Assembly: GCF_002003265.1 (NCBI RefSeq)
Contig: NZ_CP019687.1
Coordinates: 2,655,001-2,719,000, forward strand
From: Paenibacillus larvae subsp. larvae
GTDB taxonomy: Bacteria > Bacillota > Bacilli > Paenibacillales > NBRC-103111
Direction of reading: 5' to 3'
Length of the DNA: 64,000 nucleotides
The notes under the pieces are model-generated. The model ran no database searches. It saw nothing but the letters and a program-made list of their open reading frames with translations, and was not told the DNA's origin. The stretch's first letter is position 1, and every line of letters starts with the position of its first letter. The translations under genes and the position numbers were made by a program. Below are positions 53,887 through 63,256 of the stretch, in pieces.

Positions 53887-56505
53887 TTAGCGGAGCAATC
53901 GGAGCTCTCTTCCCCGCTCCACGGCCTCGACCCGGTTCGATACTTGAAGCTTCGAATAAATGTTGATGACATGTGATTTGACTGTAGCTAACGAAATGCA
54001 CAGCTCCTTTCCGATTTCTTTGTTTCTGCGGCCAGCAGCCAACACCTGAAGTACCTCTAGCTCGCGCTTGCTGAGAATCGCCGTTTCTTGCTCCGCACTC
54101 GCTAGTGGTAAAGATCTTCCCTTCTTCACTTCAACCACGAATGATTGAATTCGCTGCGCGAACCGTTTTTCTCTGGAATTTAATTCCTGATTCGGATCAA
54201 CCAGAAATAGGCTGAGATAAGGCCGAATCGTCTCTATCTCTAAATAAAAAGGAGCTAGATGTTCGTGCTCATATCCGTAATGCACCGCTTCCCGAAGAAC
54301 GTGAAGTATTTCTTTATTAGACGAGGTGGAACCGGAGGTTATAAGCGACATCTTAAACAGCAGTCCTTCAACCAAAACAGTACGGATTCCGTGCTTTCTG
54401 GCATATGACAGCAGAACGTCAAGATGTTGCAGCGCCAGCTCCGACTCTCCTCTTGCCGCCCTGATTCGGGCACATACCAAACGATCATCTAAGCGTATGG
54501 CGGCCGTATCGTGTTGCTCTTCAACCCTTTCTAAAACTGCGTTTTCCATCTCAATGTTTCTTAAACCGCACCTCAGCATATATTTTAAGATGGAGGTAAA
54601 ATAGGTCGGGCTTTGATAAAGCGGATAGGTCTGCAGTTGTTCCAGTAATTCTATCGCACCTGCCTTATCGCGGCGAAGTACACGAAGCTCCATTTGGTTA
54701 TATAAATACCCGCTTCCCAGATGATTTTCTTCATCCGGTAGTAACCGTCTGGTTGCAGCCATCGTCTCTTCGGCCAGTTCAAGTTGCATCATCTTTAACC
54801 GGATACCGGTAAGTCCGATCCATGTGACAGCCCGCATCGGATCGAGCATGGGATAATTGTCACACAGACAAAACATTTCTTCATACAGTGACAAACAGGT
54901 CGTTAATTCGCCCAACGTTTCCAGTACTTGAACCCGGCTACTCAAAACGGAAAAACGCAAATAGGGATTCGGCGATAATTCTTCCAGCAGCATGGCCTGA
55001 TCAAACCAATTCATGGCCATCCCGAATTCATCCTTGAGTGCCAGCATGGTTCCTCCCGTCACCAGAATGATGGCCCGTGTGACATCATCGATCTCTATCG
55101 TCTCCCAATCATTAAGCCATTCCATACCGGCAGGTAGATCAAAAGTCTTATCCCCCAGCAGAAAACAGCAAAACTGAAATAAGCTCCACAAACCGTCTTC
55201 CTCTTGGTTTGGAATCAGACTTACAATTTGCCTCATGTCATCAATTTCCAAATTACAAAAATGATAAAACAACCGCTGGAACATTAGTGGTCGGCTGCAT
55301 GATAAAACGTCCAAAGGAATCTGAAGCAGGTACGTCCAGTTTTGAAACCGATGTCCGCTTGCCGACAATAAACGCACAGCTTCTTGATAATTCTCGGCCT
55401 GCAAATAATGCTGCAGGCTCTCCTCCCAACTGTCCATTTCTTCGTAAGCTTCTGCCGCTTTATAATGGAGCAACCGTATAACATCCGTGCCCCGTTCCCG
55501 CAGCTTTCCCCGCAAAAATTCCCCAAATACCTGGTGATAGCGATACAACCCTTTTTCTTCATCCACGGTAAACACGAATAAATGCTTTTCTAACAATTTC
55601 GCAATCACTGTTGCCGCATTATTAATGCCAAGCATCCGATTACAGATTGTTTCGTTGAAATACGTCAGCACGGACGTCTGCAACATGAACTGCTGCTCCG
55701 TTTCCGATACTGACAGCAAGATCTCATTCGACAAATAGTTAATCATGTATTTGTTCAATTTTCCGACCGGCTCCGTCAAGGTATGAGTACGATGACCTAA
55801 CGCAAGAGCAGAGAGCTGCAAACCTCCCACCCATCCTTCAGTCCAATGATACAACTTGTCAGCAGCAGAAGGTTCGAGCTTCAATCCGAGCGTTTGGGTC
55901 AAAAATAAATCCGCTTCTTCTTGAGTAAACGCAAGTTCGCGTTCGCTAATCTCCAAATATAGACCTGACATGGCGAAATCACCTAAGTATAACTTTGGGG
56001 TTTCTCTGGTCAGAAGAACGAGTCGGATTGATTCGGGACTAAAATTAAGGAAAAATGACAGACTTTGAAGCAAGGCAGTATCATTGAGAACGTGAAAGTT
56101 ATCTAATACCAGCGTTCCCGCCGCCCCGCACTCTTCCAGCTTATTGACCAATAGTACGAGCAGATGATCCAAATTCGGCTTTTGGGATATCGCTTCGAAC
56201 ATCGTAAGCAAGTGATCTGGTTCTTGATCAAGCAGCTCTTTTAAAACTTCTATGGTGTAATACCAAAAAGAACGCACGTCGTTATTCGTTTCGTCAAGCG
56301 TAAGCCAGCGCCACCCCAGATCTGGACGCTCCCTCATGTATGAAGTCATCAGCGTGGTTTTTCCGCTCCCTGCCAAGCCTTGTACGACCGTAACCTTACG
56401 GTCGGAGAGCATGTCAAGTTTCCGGTATAATTCGGTACGCGGAACGAATTGCTTACGCAATACGGGTGCTTTCAATTTGGCGGAAAGTAGTTGGAAACCG
56501 CCCAT
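53887..56505 (-). CDS. MalT-like LuxR-family regulator (LAL type)
   Basis: 872 residues. N-terminal STAND ATPase: Walker A VTVVQGLAGSGKTTLMTSYM, Walker B GTLVLDNFHVL, then tetratricopeptide-like helices and a C-terminal LuxR HTH (LSKRELEVLQVLAAGRRNKE, LCISLATVKSHVINIYSKLQ). Activated by an unknown inducer with ATP. ATG preceded by GCAGGTGAAAAG. Starts 60 bases after the last gene of an ABC exporter in the same direction; a promoter with TATAGTAAT-like sequence may separate them. It may control the exporter; inference. Confidence 0.9.
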   Translation of the reverse strand: MGGFQLLSAKLKAPVLRKQFVPRTELYRKLDMLSDRKVTVVQGLAGSGKTTLMTSYMRERPDLGWRWLTLDETNNDVRSFWYYTIEVLKELLDQEPDHLLTMFEAISQKPNLDHLLVLLVNKLEECGAAGTLVLDNFHVLNDTALLQSLSFFLNFSPESIRLVLLTRETPKLYLGDFAMSGLYLEISERELAFTQEEADLFLTQTLGLKLEPSAADKLYHWTEGWVGGLQLSALALGHRTHTLTEPVGKLNKYMINYLSNEILLSVSETEQQFMLQTSVLTYFNETICNRMLGINNAATVIAKLLEKHLFVFTVDEEKGLYRYHQVFGEFLRGKLRERGTDVIRLLHYKAAEAYEEMDSWEESLQHYLQAENYQEAVRLLSASGHRFQNWTYLLQIPLDVLSCSRPLMFQRLFYHFCNLEIDDMRQIVSLIPNQEEDGLWSLFQFCCFLLGDKTFDLPAGMEWLNDWETIEIDDVTRAIILVTGGTMLALKDEFGMAMNWFDQAMLLEELSPNPYLRFSVLSSRVQVLETLGELTTCLSLYEEMFCLCDNYPMLDPMRAVTWIGLTGIRLKMMQLELAEETMAATRRLLPDEENHLGSGYLYNQMELRVLRRDKAGAIELLEQLQTYPLYQSPTYFTSILKYMLRCGLRNIEMENAVLERVEEQHDTAAIRLDDRLVCARIRAARGESELALQHLDVLLSYARKHGIRTVLVEGLLFKMSLITSGSTSSNKEILHVLREAVHYGYEHEHLAPFYLEIETIRPYLSLFLVDPNQELNSREKRFAQRIQSFVVEVKKGRSLPLASAEQETAILSKRELEVLQVLAAGRRNKEIGKELCISLATVKSHVINIYSKLQVSNRVEAVERGRELRLLR

Positions 56506-56565
56506 CTTTTCACCTGCCTCGTTCGTGTGAATATGTGTAACATTACTATAACACGAATGCCAACT

Positions 56566-57551
56566 TTACCCGTACCATCCTTTGAGAAAACGATTCCTGC
56601 AAATGAACCAACCTGCCGCCGCCAAGGCCACTGATGCGGCAAGCACATAAAGTGCGTACCCCCCGTATGATCCGATACTTCCTTTTAGTTCCATGTCTTG
56701 GACCAGCGATATAAAATGCTGTTGCGGGAAAATACGGACAAAGACCTTCATAATGCCGTTCTCATTGGCAATAGTGTAAAAACTGCCCGAAAGTAGCGAA
56801 CTAAGAAGGATGATGCCTGACGATAATGATAGCCCGGTATCGGCGTTCTCAATCCAAGCCGCCATAAACAAGGCAAAGGAAACCGCTAATAGTGCAGGAA
56901 AGACAAGAAGCAGCGAGTAAGTCCCAAGGCCAAAGCCGATATCTATTCCTACAGCCTTCGCAAGAAATAATACTGACCACGTTGGCACATAAACAGCTAT
57001 AAATCCAAACAGACACTGTGCTGTCATATAGGGAACGATCCCCGCAGGGGACACGGCAGTCCGGCGGAACGTGCCGGTTTTCTTATCATCCGAAAATAGC
57101 TGTAAATAAAACAAAGCTTGAATTAGTAAAAACATCGTGAGGTAGCCCAATATGTTGCTCCCAACCCCCGTTGGGGTTTCACAGGCAACGGCATGTCCGG
57201 ATGGAGGATGGCTTGCTCCAACTGCTCCTTGAACTCATCTGATTTCAATGTGTCAATGCTATGGGAACCATCGCTGGCAAAAGTAACCACCGCATCATAT
57301 TTATTTCTAACAAGCTCTGATCTAGGAGGGGATTGGTCCAGATATTTGACCCGGTACTGCTCCAGATCTAGATTCAGATTCACTCCATGGCTCTCCACCA
57401 CCGCCAAGGTTCCTTTCGTTTCCGATTTGGCCGTGAAGTAGATTGCTAGTGCCATTGAAGCAACCGTCATCAGTAATGTGATCACAATGACATTCCTACG
57501 ATTCCACATACGAAGGGAATGATTACAAAAAATGCGAAAGGTCGTCTTCAT
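56566..57551 (-). pseudogene. ABC-2 type permease with a frameshift
   Basis: First part: RNVIVITLLMTVASMALAIY helix, then an extracytoplasmic loop up to about LPVKP. The second frame (GSNILGYLTMFLLIQALFYL, then SDDKKTGTFRRTAVSPAG to ICRNRFLKGW) holds the remaining helices. The break is a one-base indel around 57150-57185 within an AAA/CCCC/GGGGG stretch. Expected full protein about 325 residues. Its ATG at 57551 overlaps the preceding permease stop. May be a real inactivation or an error. Confidence 0.82.
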
Positions 57552-58324
57552 GTGTAGTCCTCCGTTTTAAACATTCGTTTACAGCCCCATAAAAGCAGAA
57601 ATGTTACTAAAGCAAAGCTCAACAATGTCGGCAGAAACAGATTGAAATTTCCATCGTAAACGATACGTAATAGCGTTTCCGTCACCCATTTGACCGGGGA
57701 TAAATATGATATGTTTTTCACTGTCTCGCCAAAGCCGTCTAATTGAAAAAATATACCGCCCAGTACCGCCAACACGCTATTTATCGTCGAAAGAAATTTG
57801 TTTGTCAATTCCTCACCTTTAAAGAGGCAACAGAATAAGATACCTAATGCTGATGAAAACAAATTAAAAAACAGAAGCACAATTGTCGTATAAACCGCAT
57901 TATATCCACCAAGATGAATGCCAAATACCATTTGCAGCAGCATCACAAGTGCAACGGAAAACAGGCTTGTGAAAAGAAACGAGGCTGCTGTTTTGGACAA
58001 GTATACGAATGACTTTGGAATCGGAGCGTACAATATGCGAAGATTGCTGCGCTTCACACTATGCTCCATAAAACTGTTTGAAGCTGTCATTGATACGTTC
58101 AAAGCATTGTAAATTAGAATCGTTATGCCGTAATAATCGTAAGCGGTAACGTCCTTTCCACCATAAAGACCCCCTCCCAAATAACCGAGCGTTAAAATTA
58201 AAAGCAACGGAAATAAAGTATTGGTCACGATAAGTCCGATATTGGTGATAAGGTTGATAAAATCACGCTTCAAAATAATGAAAAATGGGTACAGCTGCCC
58301 TGTTTTTTTCTCTGAATCAATCAT
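57548..58324 (-). CDS. ABC-2 type transporter permease
   Basis: 258 residues, six helices, ABC-2 fold with LRILYAPIPKSFVYLSKTAA and a GGIFFQLDGFGETVKNISYL-SPVKWVTETLLRIVYDG end seen in drug and lipid exporter permeases. Lies 15 bases after the ATPase gene, and its stop overlaps the next permease start. Confidence 0.88.
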   Translation of the reverse strand: MIDSEKKTGQLYPFFIILKRDFINLITNIGLIVTNTLFPLLLILTLGYLGGGLYGGKDVTAYDYYGITILIYNALNVSMTASNSFMEHSVKRSNLRILYAPIPKSFVYLSKTAASFLFTSLFSVALVMLLQMVFGIHLGGYNAVYTTIVLLFFNLFSSALGILFCCLFKGEELTNKFLSTINSVLAVLGGIFFQLDGFGETVKNISYLSPVKWVTETLLRIVYDGNFNLFLPTLLSFALVTFLLLWGCKRMFKTEDYT

Positions 58325-58339
58325 CTTCTCATCCCTCCC

Positions 58340-59287
58340 TTAATCCCGAAGTGTACGGCCGGTCAGATTGAGAAAAACCATCTCTAAACTAGGAGAAAAA
58401 CCAGTCAGATTTAAAATTTTCAGTCCAGAGGACGTTAATTTTGCAATAATTTGGTCCAGATTATCAATCCCTTTCAATGTTGAGATATGAATCCGGTTGC
58501 CAATAATGTTAACCCCCTTGATGCCGTCAATCTGAAACAGATCAATTTCATTCAGCCCGCTTGTTTCTTCAACCTCCACTTCGTAGCGCTTCTCGTCAGC
58601 GAGCCGTTCCTTCAATTCTTCTTTGGTGCCGGATGCAATAACCTCACCGTGATCAATAATTAAAATTCGGGTAGATATTTCCTCTACTTCTTCCATATAG
58701 TGCGTTGTGTAAATGATAGTTGCCCCTTCGTCCCTTAGCCTGCGTATCGACCCGAGAATATGGTTGCGGGACTGCGGGTCAATTCCTACCGTGGGCTCAT
58801 CCATAATAATTAGTTTGGGCCGGTGAGCGATGGCGCAGGCCATATTCAGCCTCCGTTTCATCCCCCCGGAGAATGTCTTAGGCTTATCTTTTCTACGGTC
58901 TGCTAGGCCTACGAATTCAAGTGCATCATTCGTCCCTTGTTCCAACTCCTTTCCCTTCAAACCGTATAGTGAAGCGAAAAAACGAACGTTCGCCTCGGCC
59001 GAAATGTCCTCATATACCGCCAAATCTTGCGGAATGATTCCAAGCTCGCGTTTATATCGGCTTGTATGTCGATTCACCGGCTCACCACAGTAATGGATTT
59101 TGCCTTGGTCACCGTGTAATGTGGTCGACAAAATATTGATTGTCGTCGTCTTCCCTGCCCCATTCGGGCCAAGAAAGCATAGAATTTCACCCTGATATAC
59201 ATCAAACGTTACATTGTTCAAAGCCATGCGGCTGCCAAAGCTTTTGCTTAGCCCGCTCACTTCGATGATTGGCAAATTCGAGGTCAT
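58340..59287 (-). CDS. ABC transporter ATP-binding protein (drug-export type)
   Basis: 315 residues. Walker A FLGPNGAGKTTTINILST, signature TFSGGMKRRLNMACAIAHRP, Walker B LIIMDEPTVGIDPQS, H-loop IIYTTHYMEEVEE; C-terminal extension typical of DrrA/CcmA-like exporters (DUF4162). First gene of an ATPase-permease-permease set. ATG follows GGAG by ten bases. Substrate unknown, possibly a peptide antibiotic or lipid. Confidence 0.92.
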   Translation of the reverse strand: MTSNLPIIEVSGLSKSFGSRMALNNVTFDVYQGEILCFLGPNGAGKTTTINILSTTLHGDQGKIHYCGEPVNRHTSRYKRELGIIPQDLAVYEDISAEANVRFFASLYGLKGKELEQGTNDALEFVGLADRRKDKPKTFSGGMKRRLNMACAIAHRPKLIIMDEPTVGIDPQSRNHILGSIRRLRDEGATIIYTTHYMEEVEEISTRILIIDHGEVIASGTKEELKERLADEKRYEVEVEETSGLNEIDLFQIDGIKGVNIIGNRIHISTLKGIDNLDQIIAKLTSSGLKILNLTGFSPSLEMVFLNLTGRTLRD

Positions 59288-59689
59288 ATAGTGCTCACTC
59301 CTAAATTTTTATGTCTTCATCTTACCGTTTAGATCAAAGAAATAAATCAACTGAATGGTCGATTACAAGGTTGATTTTTCAAACTAAACGGATTAGATGA
59401 TGGTGGTTTTATGCACATACATTGCAGGTTCATTTCATGACCATTATTAGTACTGACAACCAATGTTTGGCGTCAATCGATCTAGACCCATGATTGCCGT
59501 AATGCCAATTCCTGAAGGTAGTACGGGAGAACAAACCCCGATCGAAAGAACAGTGGTTTCGGTCGCGAGCAAGAGCATGTCAATCCCTCTATATTCGCAT
59601 TGGACTTTAATATGTTCCTTGCCAGCCAATTTGGTGTTGTGAGATCGACAACGCATACGATTCTTCTCCCCTGACGTGGAAGAAATAAG
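59288..59689. other. region between exporter operon and IS3 fragments
   Basis: About 150 bases of exporter promoter region, then about 250 bases with a weak minus-strand frame (SCSRPKPLFFRSGFVLPYYL) that may be an old transposase piece; no family recognised. Confidence 0.3.
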
Positions 59690-59990
59690 GCAAAAACAGA
59701 ACTCTCACCAGAAGAAAAAATTAAATTAGAAATGAAGAAGCTTGAAAGAGAAAACGAACGCTTACGAGCAGAGAATGCATTTAGAGGGAACTCGAAAGGA
59801 GGCGACATTAAGTCAAGTACGATATGAATCTAAGTATGTTGCAATCCAGGAACTTCATAAAGAAAAGCGTCTGGCCATTGCCCTACTTTATAATTATGAT
59901 CGCTACCAAAACGACTAAACGGCCTCAGCCCTAAGGAATATAGAGCTAAAGCCGTTTAGAACATTGGACTTGTCAACATTTACTGGACGC
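59690..59990 (+). mobile_element. deleted IS3-family fragment (orfA end, orfB start and end)
   Basis: Plus strand shows the coiled-coil end of orfA (KTELSPEEKIKLEMKKLERE, NERLRAENAF), a piece of orfB start (VRYESKYVAIQELHKEKRLAIALL-like), and then directly the orfB end (YNYDRYQ, RLNGLSPKEYRAKAV and stop). The middle of orfB is gone and the frame is broken. A TGTCAACATTTACTGGACGCT end-like sequence follows. Confidence 0.75.
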
Positions 59991-60005
59991 TAGGTTAGGT
60001 GAATC

Positions 60006-60205
60006 TTATGAATGAGCCTTCTCAAATTCAATAGGAGCAAGATAATCCAAAGAAGAATGCATTCTTTTGGTATTATAGTACAATTCTATATATTTAAATA
60101 TTTCTTTTCGAGCTTGTTCAGGTGTTTGAAATGTAATACCTTGAATCAGCTCTCTTTTTATTTTGTAAAAGGATTGTTTTAATGCATTTTCAGAGGTTCC
60201 CCCTG
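60006..60205 (-). mobile_element. second IS3-family fragment, orfB C-terminus
   Basis: Minus strand: GTSENALKQSFYKIKRELIQ, FQTPEQARKEIFKYIELYYN, TKRMHSSLDYLAPIEFEKAH then TAA. This is the end of an IS3/IS150-type integrase with the last catalytic Glu in SEN. Opposite orientation to the neighbouring fragment. Confidence 0.8.
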
Positions 60206-60472
60206 TTCCTGGGGCCGTTTCAGTTAGGGCTTACCTTGACGCTAGCTTACTATATGTTCGAAACTTTTACTTCATTGTCATATTTATGATTCTCATAAGT
60301 ATCTTTCTATTAAAATCCAAACCGTATCTATTTGTTCAATATTCAAGGATAAGAAATATGCGGCAGTATAAAAACTTCAAACCTCCTTCTGAACCGGGAT
60401 CTGAAGGGTGGACATTTCAAAAAAATGCCTACCCTCCCGATCATTTGTGTTTAGGCCGGAAGGAGGTTTATT
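60206..60472. other. intergenic region
   Basis: No gene supported. A 52-codon plus-strand frame from 60358 (MRQYKNFKPPSEPGSEG) has no ribosome binding site. Confidence 0.25.
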
Positions 60473-60775
60473 TTACGTTGCAAAATAATAGTAAGCGGCA
60501 AAAAAGAGCGGGATAATCAGGATAAAAACGGCAAAAACTTCTTCTTTCATCATAAAGCGCTTGGCTGGCATAATGATGGACCCGAGCACCAAAAACAATC
60601 CGCTGAAAACGAAATGCCAGACATAAGATAAAAATGCAAATCGTTGAGACACTGAAAACAACTGAAAAACGGTACCCACCATCCAGATTATATAAAGGAA
60701 ATAGCTGAGGTTAAGCCAAAACCGTTTTTTCTTTGGTCTCATGACCGTTTTTTTCCCTCTTTGTCCTGTTCTCAT
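60473..60775 (-). CDS. small membrane protein, unknown
   Basis: 100 residues; basic N-terminus (MRTGQRGKKTVMRPKKKRFW) then three to four hydrophobic helices ending FFAAYYYFAT. ATG at 60775 has GAGGT seven bases upstream; a longer form from 60817 is possible. No family recognised. The cytoplasmic Arg/Lys-rich start fits an inside N-terminus. Confidence 0.55.
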   Translation of the reverse strand: MRTGQRGKKTVMRPKKKRFWLNLSYFLYIIWMVGTVFQLFSVSQRFAFLSYVWHFVFSGLFLVLGSIIMPAKRFMMKEEVFAVFILIIPLFFAAYYYFAT

Positions 60776-60883
60776 TTTTTGTACCTCATAACTAATAATG
60801 GTAGATTGCACCTCCATGATGCCTAGTTTGTATTTTATTGTACTGTACTGGAGGATAAATGCAAAGCAAACCCGGGTGTTTCA

Positions 60884-62056
60884 TCAGATCTTGGTCCCCT
60901 GTTCTTTGGCATATTGGCGCAACACCCCAAGAAATACCTTAGGGAACGCATACTGCCCCATTTCGGTTAAATCCATCCATTTGTAATGAAACGGAATCCA
61001 TTCCGAACCAGGACCTTCCTGGCCGCTCCCCAGCAGACAGCGGTACACCTTCATGTCCCAGAAGATGTGGCTGAATGTATGGTTCGTATCCGCGAACCAC
61101 TCAATCGGGCGGACGGAGATCTTCTCCCCGTCCGCGAGTTCCCGGTGCAGCATCTCCTTCTGCTGCGCCTCCGTCCCCCACTCCGCCACTGCCGGCGGAG
61201 TGTTTGCTTCCGCTGCAGGCAGCGGAAGCGCAACGTGGGGGAGCTCCCACATGCGGGCAAGCAGTCCTTCCGGCGGCCGCTGCCGGATAAGGATTTTGCC
61301 CGCATGTTCCCCCTCCCCCACGATAAGGCCCACAAGCCGCCGTTCCGGGCGGGGCGGCTTGGCCTTCTTCTTGACCGGCAGTGATTCTTCGCTGCCGGTC
61401 AAGCGCGCCTCGCAATGTTCCATCACCGGACAGGTGAGACATTGCGGGGAGCGCGGCGTGCATACAAGTGCGCCAAGCTCCATGAGCGCCTGGTTGAAAT
61501 CCCCGGCACGGCCTTCGGGGATCAGGGCTTTGGCGAGGTACTCCATCTTCACGCGCGTGGCGGGCCTTGTGATGTCGTCACCGATAAGAAAAAAGCGCGA
61601 CAATACGCGCATTACGTTACCGTCCACCGCCGGTTCAGGCTTATTGTAAGCGATGCTGAGCACCGCTCCCGATGTATACGGGCCGACTCCTTTAAGAGAG
61701 GAGATTTCCTCCTTCTCATCAGGTACAATGCCCCCATACCGTTCATGGACTTCACGGACAGCCCCCTGCAGGTTGCGCGCCCGGGAGTAATAGCCAAGCC
61801 CCTCCCACATCTTCAACACTTCTTCTTCAGGAGCCAAAGCCAGATCCTGAATGGTAGGGAATTTCTCTATGAATCTATGAAAATATGGAATTACCGTATC
61901 TACCCGTGTCTGCTGCAGCATAACCTCGGACACCCATACATAATAAGGGTTCTTGCTCCGTCTCCACGGCAAGTCCCGTTTATGCACCTCATACCAGCTG
62001 AGCAAATGCTCCGAGAAATACTCCTTCCTTTCTTCTGAAAAGATTTGTTCTACCAA
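60884..62056 (-). CDS. mutY: A/G-specific adenine glycosylase
   Basis: Removes adenine mispaired with 8-oxoguanine. 390 residues. HhH-GPD part with WVSEVMLQQTRVDTVIPYFH, helix-hairpin-helix LKGVGPYTSGAVLSIA, catalytic Asp in PAVDGNVMRV, iron-sulfur motif CTPRSPQCLTCPVMEHC; C-terminal NUDIX-like MutT domain recognising 8-oxoG. Start is a TTG at 62056, nine bases after GGAGGG. Bases 61080-61530 are clearly more GC-rich than the surroundings, so many overlapping frames appear there; those are shadows. Confidence 0.96.
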   Translation of the reverse strand: MVEQIFSEERKEYFSEHLLSWYEVHKRDLPWRRSKNPYYVWVSEVMLQQTRVDTVIPYFHRFIEKFPTIQDLALAPEEEVLKMWEGLGYYSRARNLQGAVREVHERYGGIVPDEKEEISSLKGVGPYTSGAVLSIAYNKPEPAVDGNVMRVLSRFFLIGDDITRPATRVKMEYLAKALIPEGRAGDFNQALMELGALVCTPRSPQCLTCPVMEHCEARLTGSEESLPVKKKAKPPRPERRLVGLIVGEGEHAGKILIRQRPPEGLLARMWELPHVALPLPAAEANTPPAVAEWGTEAQQKEMLHRELADGEKISVRPIEWFADTNHTFSHIFWDMKVYRCLLGSGQEGPGSEWIPFHYKWMDLTEMGQYAFPKVFLGVLRQYAKEQGTKI

Positions 62057-62202
62057 TCTCTTTGTCCCTCCTTGTCCATCTTTCCATTATACGAAAAAGT
62101 TAAAAAGGAGAAAACTCTGGAATTTTAGAAAAATACCCCCTAACGCTGCTTGTGTTGTACACGGGAATCGGCTATCCTTTGAATATTCGAGGTGATTTTA
62201 AA

Positions 62203-62691
62203 ATGAAAAATAGGCAACTTTTATCCCCTTTATTATGGATCTGGGGATTGGAGTGGGCGGCAGACGGGGTACTGGAATTCGCCAAAGATTGGTACTCCCT
62301 ATCCTGGGTAAATCCCGTTTTGATTGGTTCTGCTGTTTTGGCTACCCTTATCATTGTTCTGCGTGGCAAAGAAGCCCTTTCACGGAAAGAAGATGGAAAT
62401 TGGCTGATTGGCTTGCTCACTGTAGCGATGCTTATCGCTTCTGTTTTATTCTTGTCCTGGACTGGGGTTATGGATGACTTTTTCGTTCCTTTATTCAGCT
62501 CACTTCTGCTATCTGTGGGTCTGGTTATGTCCGGAGCCTGGTTAAACCGTTCTTTTGTTTATATCGGCCTGCTGTTGTTTCTCTTTACCGGAATTTCCGG
62601 ATACTGCTACTTGGGGTACACTCCTATTATTCTTCCGGTAGCAGGGGGAAGTTGCCTTATTGCTGCCGGCTGCATGCTTCGCAGAAGCTGA
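62203..62691 (+). CDS. membrane protein, unknown
   Basis: 162 residues, about five hydrophobic helices: LLSPLLWIWGLEWAADGVLE, VNPVLIGSAVLATLIIVL, WLIGLLTVAMLIASVLFLSW and two more. ATG at 62203 has GAGGTG nine bases upstream; the frame is open earlier but without a site. Not recognised; convergent with acpS and sharing a terminator. Confidence 0.65.
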   Translation: MKNRQLLSPLLWIWGLEWAADGVLEFAKDWYSLSWVNPVLIGSAVLATLIIVLRGKEALSRKEDGNWLIGLLTVAMLIASVLFLSWTGVMDDFFVPLFSSLLLSVGLVMSGAWLNRSFVYIGLLLFLFTGISGYCYLGYTPIILPVAGGSCLIAAGCMLRRS

Positions 62692-62702
62692 TGCCGGATG
62701 AT

Positions 62703-62745
62703 CAAAATGGGGTCTGTCTTCTATAGACAGACCCCTATTTTGATT
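62703..62745. terminator. bidirectional terminator between the membrane protein gene and acpS
   Basis: AAAATGGGGTCTGTC-ttctata-GACAGACCCCTATTTT; U-tracts on both strands. Confidence 0.85.
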
Positions 62746-62769
62746 ATAAAACCAGGTGTAACATCTACG

Positions 62770-63162
62770 CTAAGCGGACCGCTTTTCCACCACAGCATAG
62801 GCTGCTGCCAATTCATCCGTATGAGTAATACTGATGTGAATCCGAACATCGCTGCCCAATCCAAGTCTTTTCTTAGCCTTGTCCGATAGGGTACACACCG
62901 GCTTTCCCTTCTCATCCGGTAAAATTTCGATATCCATAAACCCGGCCAATTCGCCAATTCCGCAGCCGAGTGCTTTGACGATGGCTTCTTTGGCAGCAAA
63001 CCGGCCCGCTGTAAATTGGGCAGTCTGTCCTTTTCCCTCTTCGGCGAGTTCTATCTCTTTCGGTGTAAGAATCCGTTCCATCAGTTTGCGTCCCGACTCT
63101 TTCTTCAAGATTGTCCGGATGCGCTGAATATCCACTAAATCCGTCCCTATTCCGATAATCAT
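62770..63162 (-). CDS. acpS: holo-[acyl-carrier-protein] synthase
   Basis: 130 residues; transfers 4'-phosphopantetheine from CoA to ACP. IIGIGTDLVDIQRI (Mg-binding Asp), FAAKEAIVKALG (Glu and Lys), and HISITHTDELAAAYAVV end. ATG at 63162 follows GGAGGAAATTG; the TTG one codon earlier is less likely. Confidence 0.96.
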   Translation of the reverse strand: MIIGIGTDLVDIQRIRTILKKESGRKLMERILTPKEIELAEEGKGQTAQFTAGRFAAKEAIVKALGCGIGELAGFMDIEILPDEKGKPVCTLSDKAKKRLGLGSDVRIHISITHTDELAAAYAVVEKRSA

Positions 63163-63256
63163 CAATTTCCTCCGTCCTGCGTCTTTTATCCATATTTTAC
63201 AGCTGTTTCTTTATCTATACTTTTTCGGGAATCTCCTTACTTCTATGTTAGCTAAT

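Noticed and set aside
60358..60516. Plus-strand ORF MRQYKNFKPPSEPGSEG...
   Set aside because: No ribosome binding site, overlaps the intact membrane-protein gene on the other strand, no domain.
61050..61540. Several long overlapping frames on both strands in the mutY region
   Set aside because: Produced by local high GC; mutY domains cover the region fully and the other frames lack ribosome binding sites and recognisable domains.
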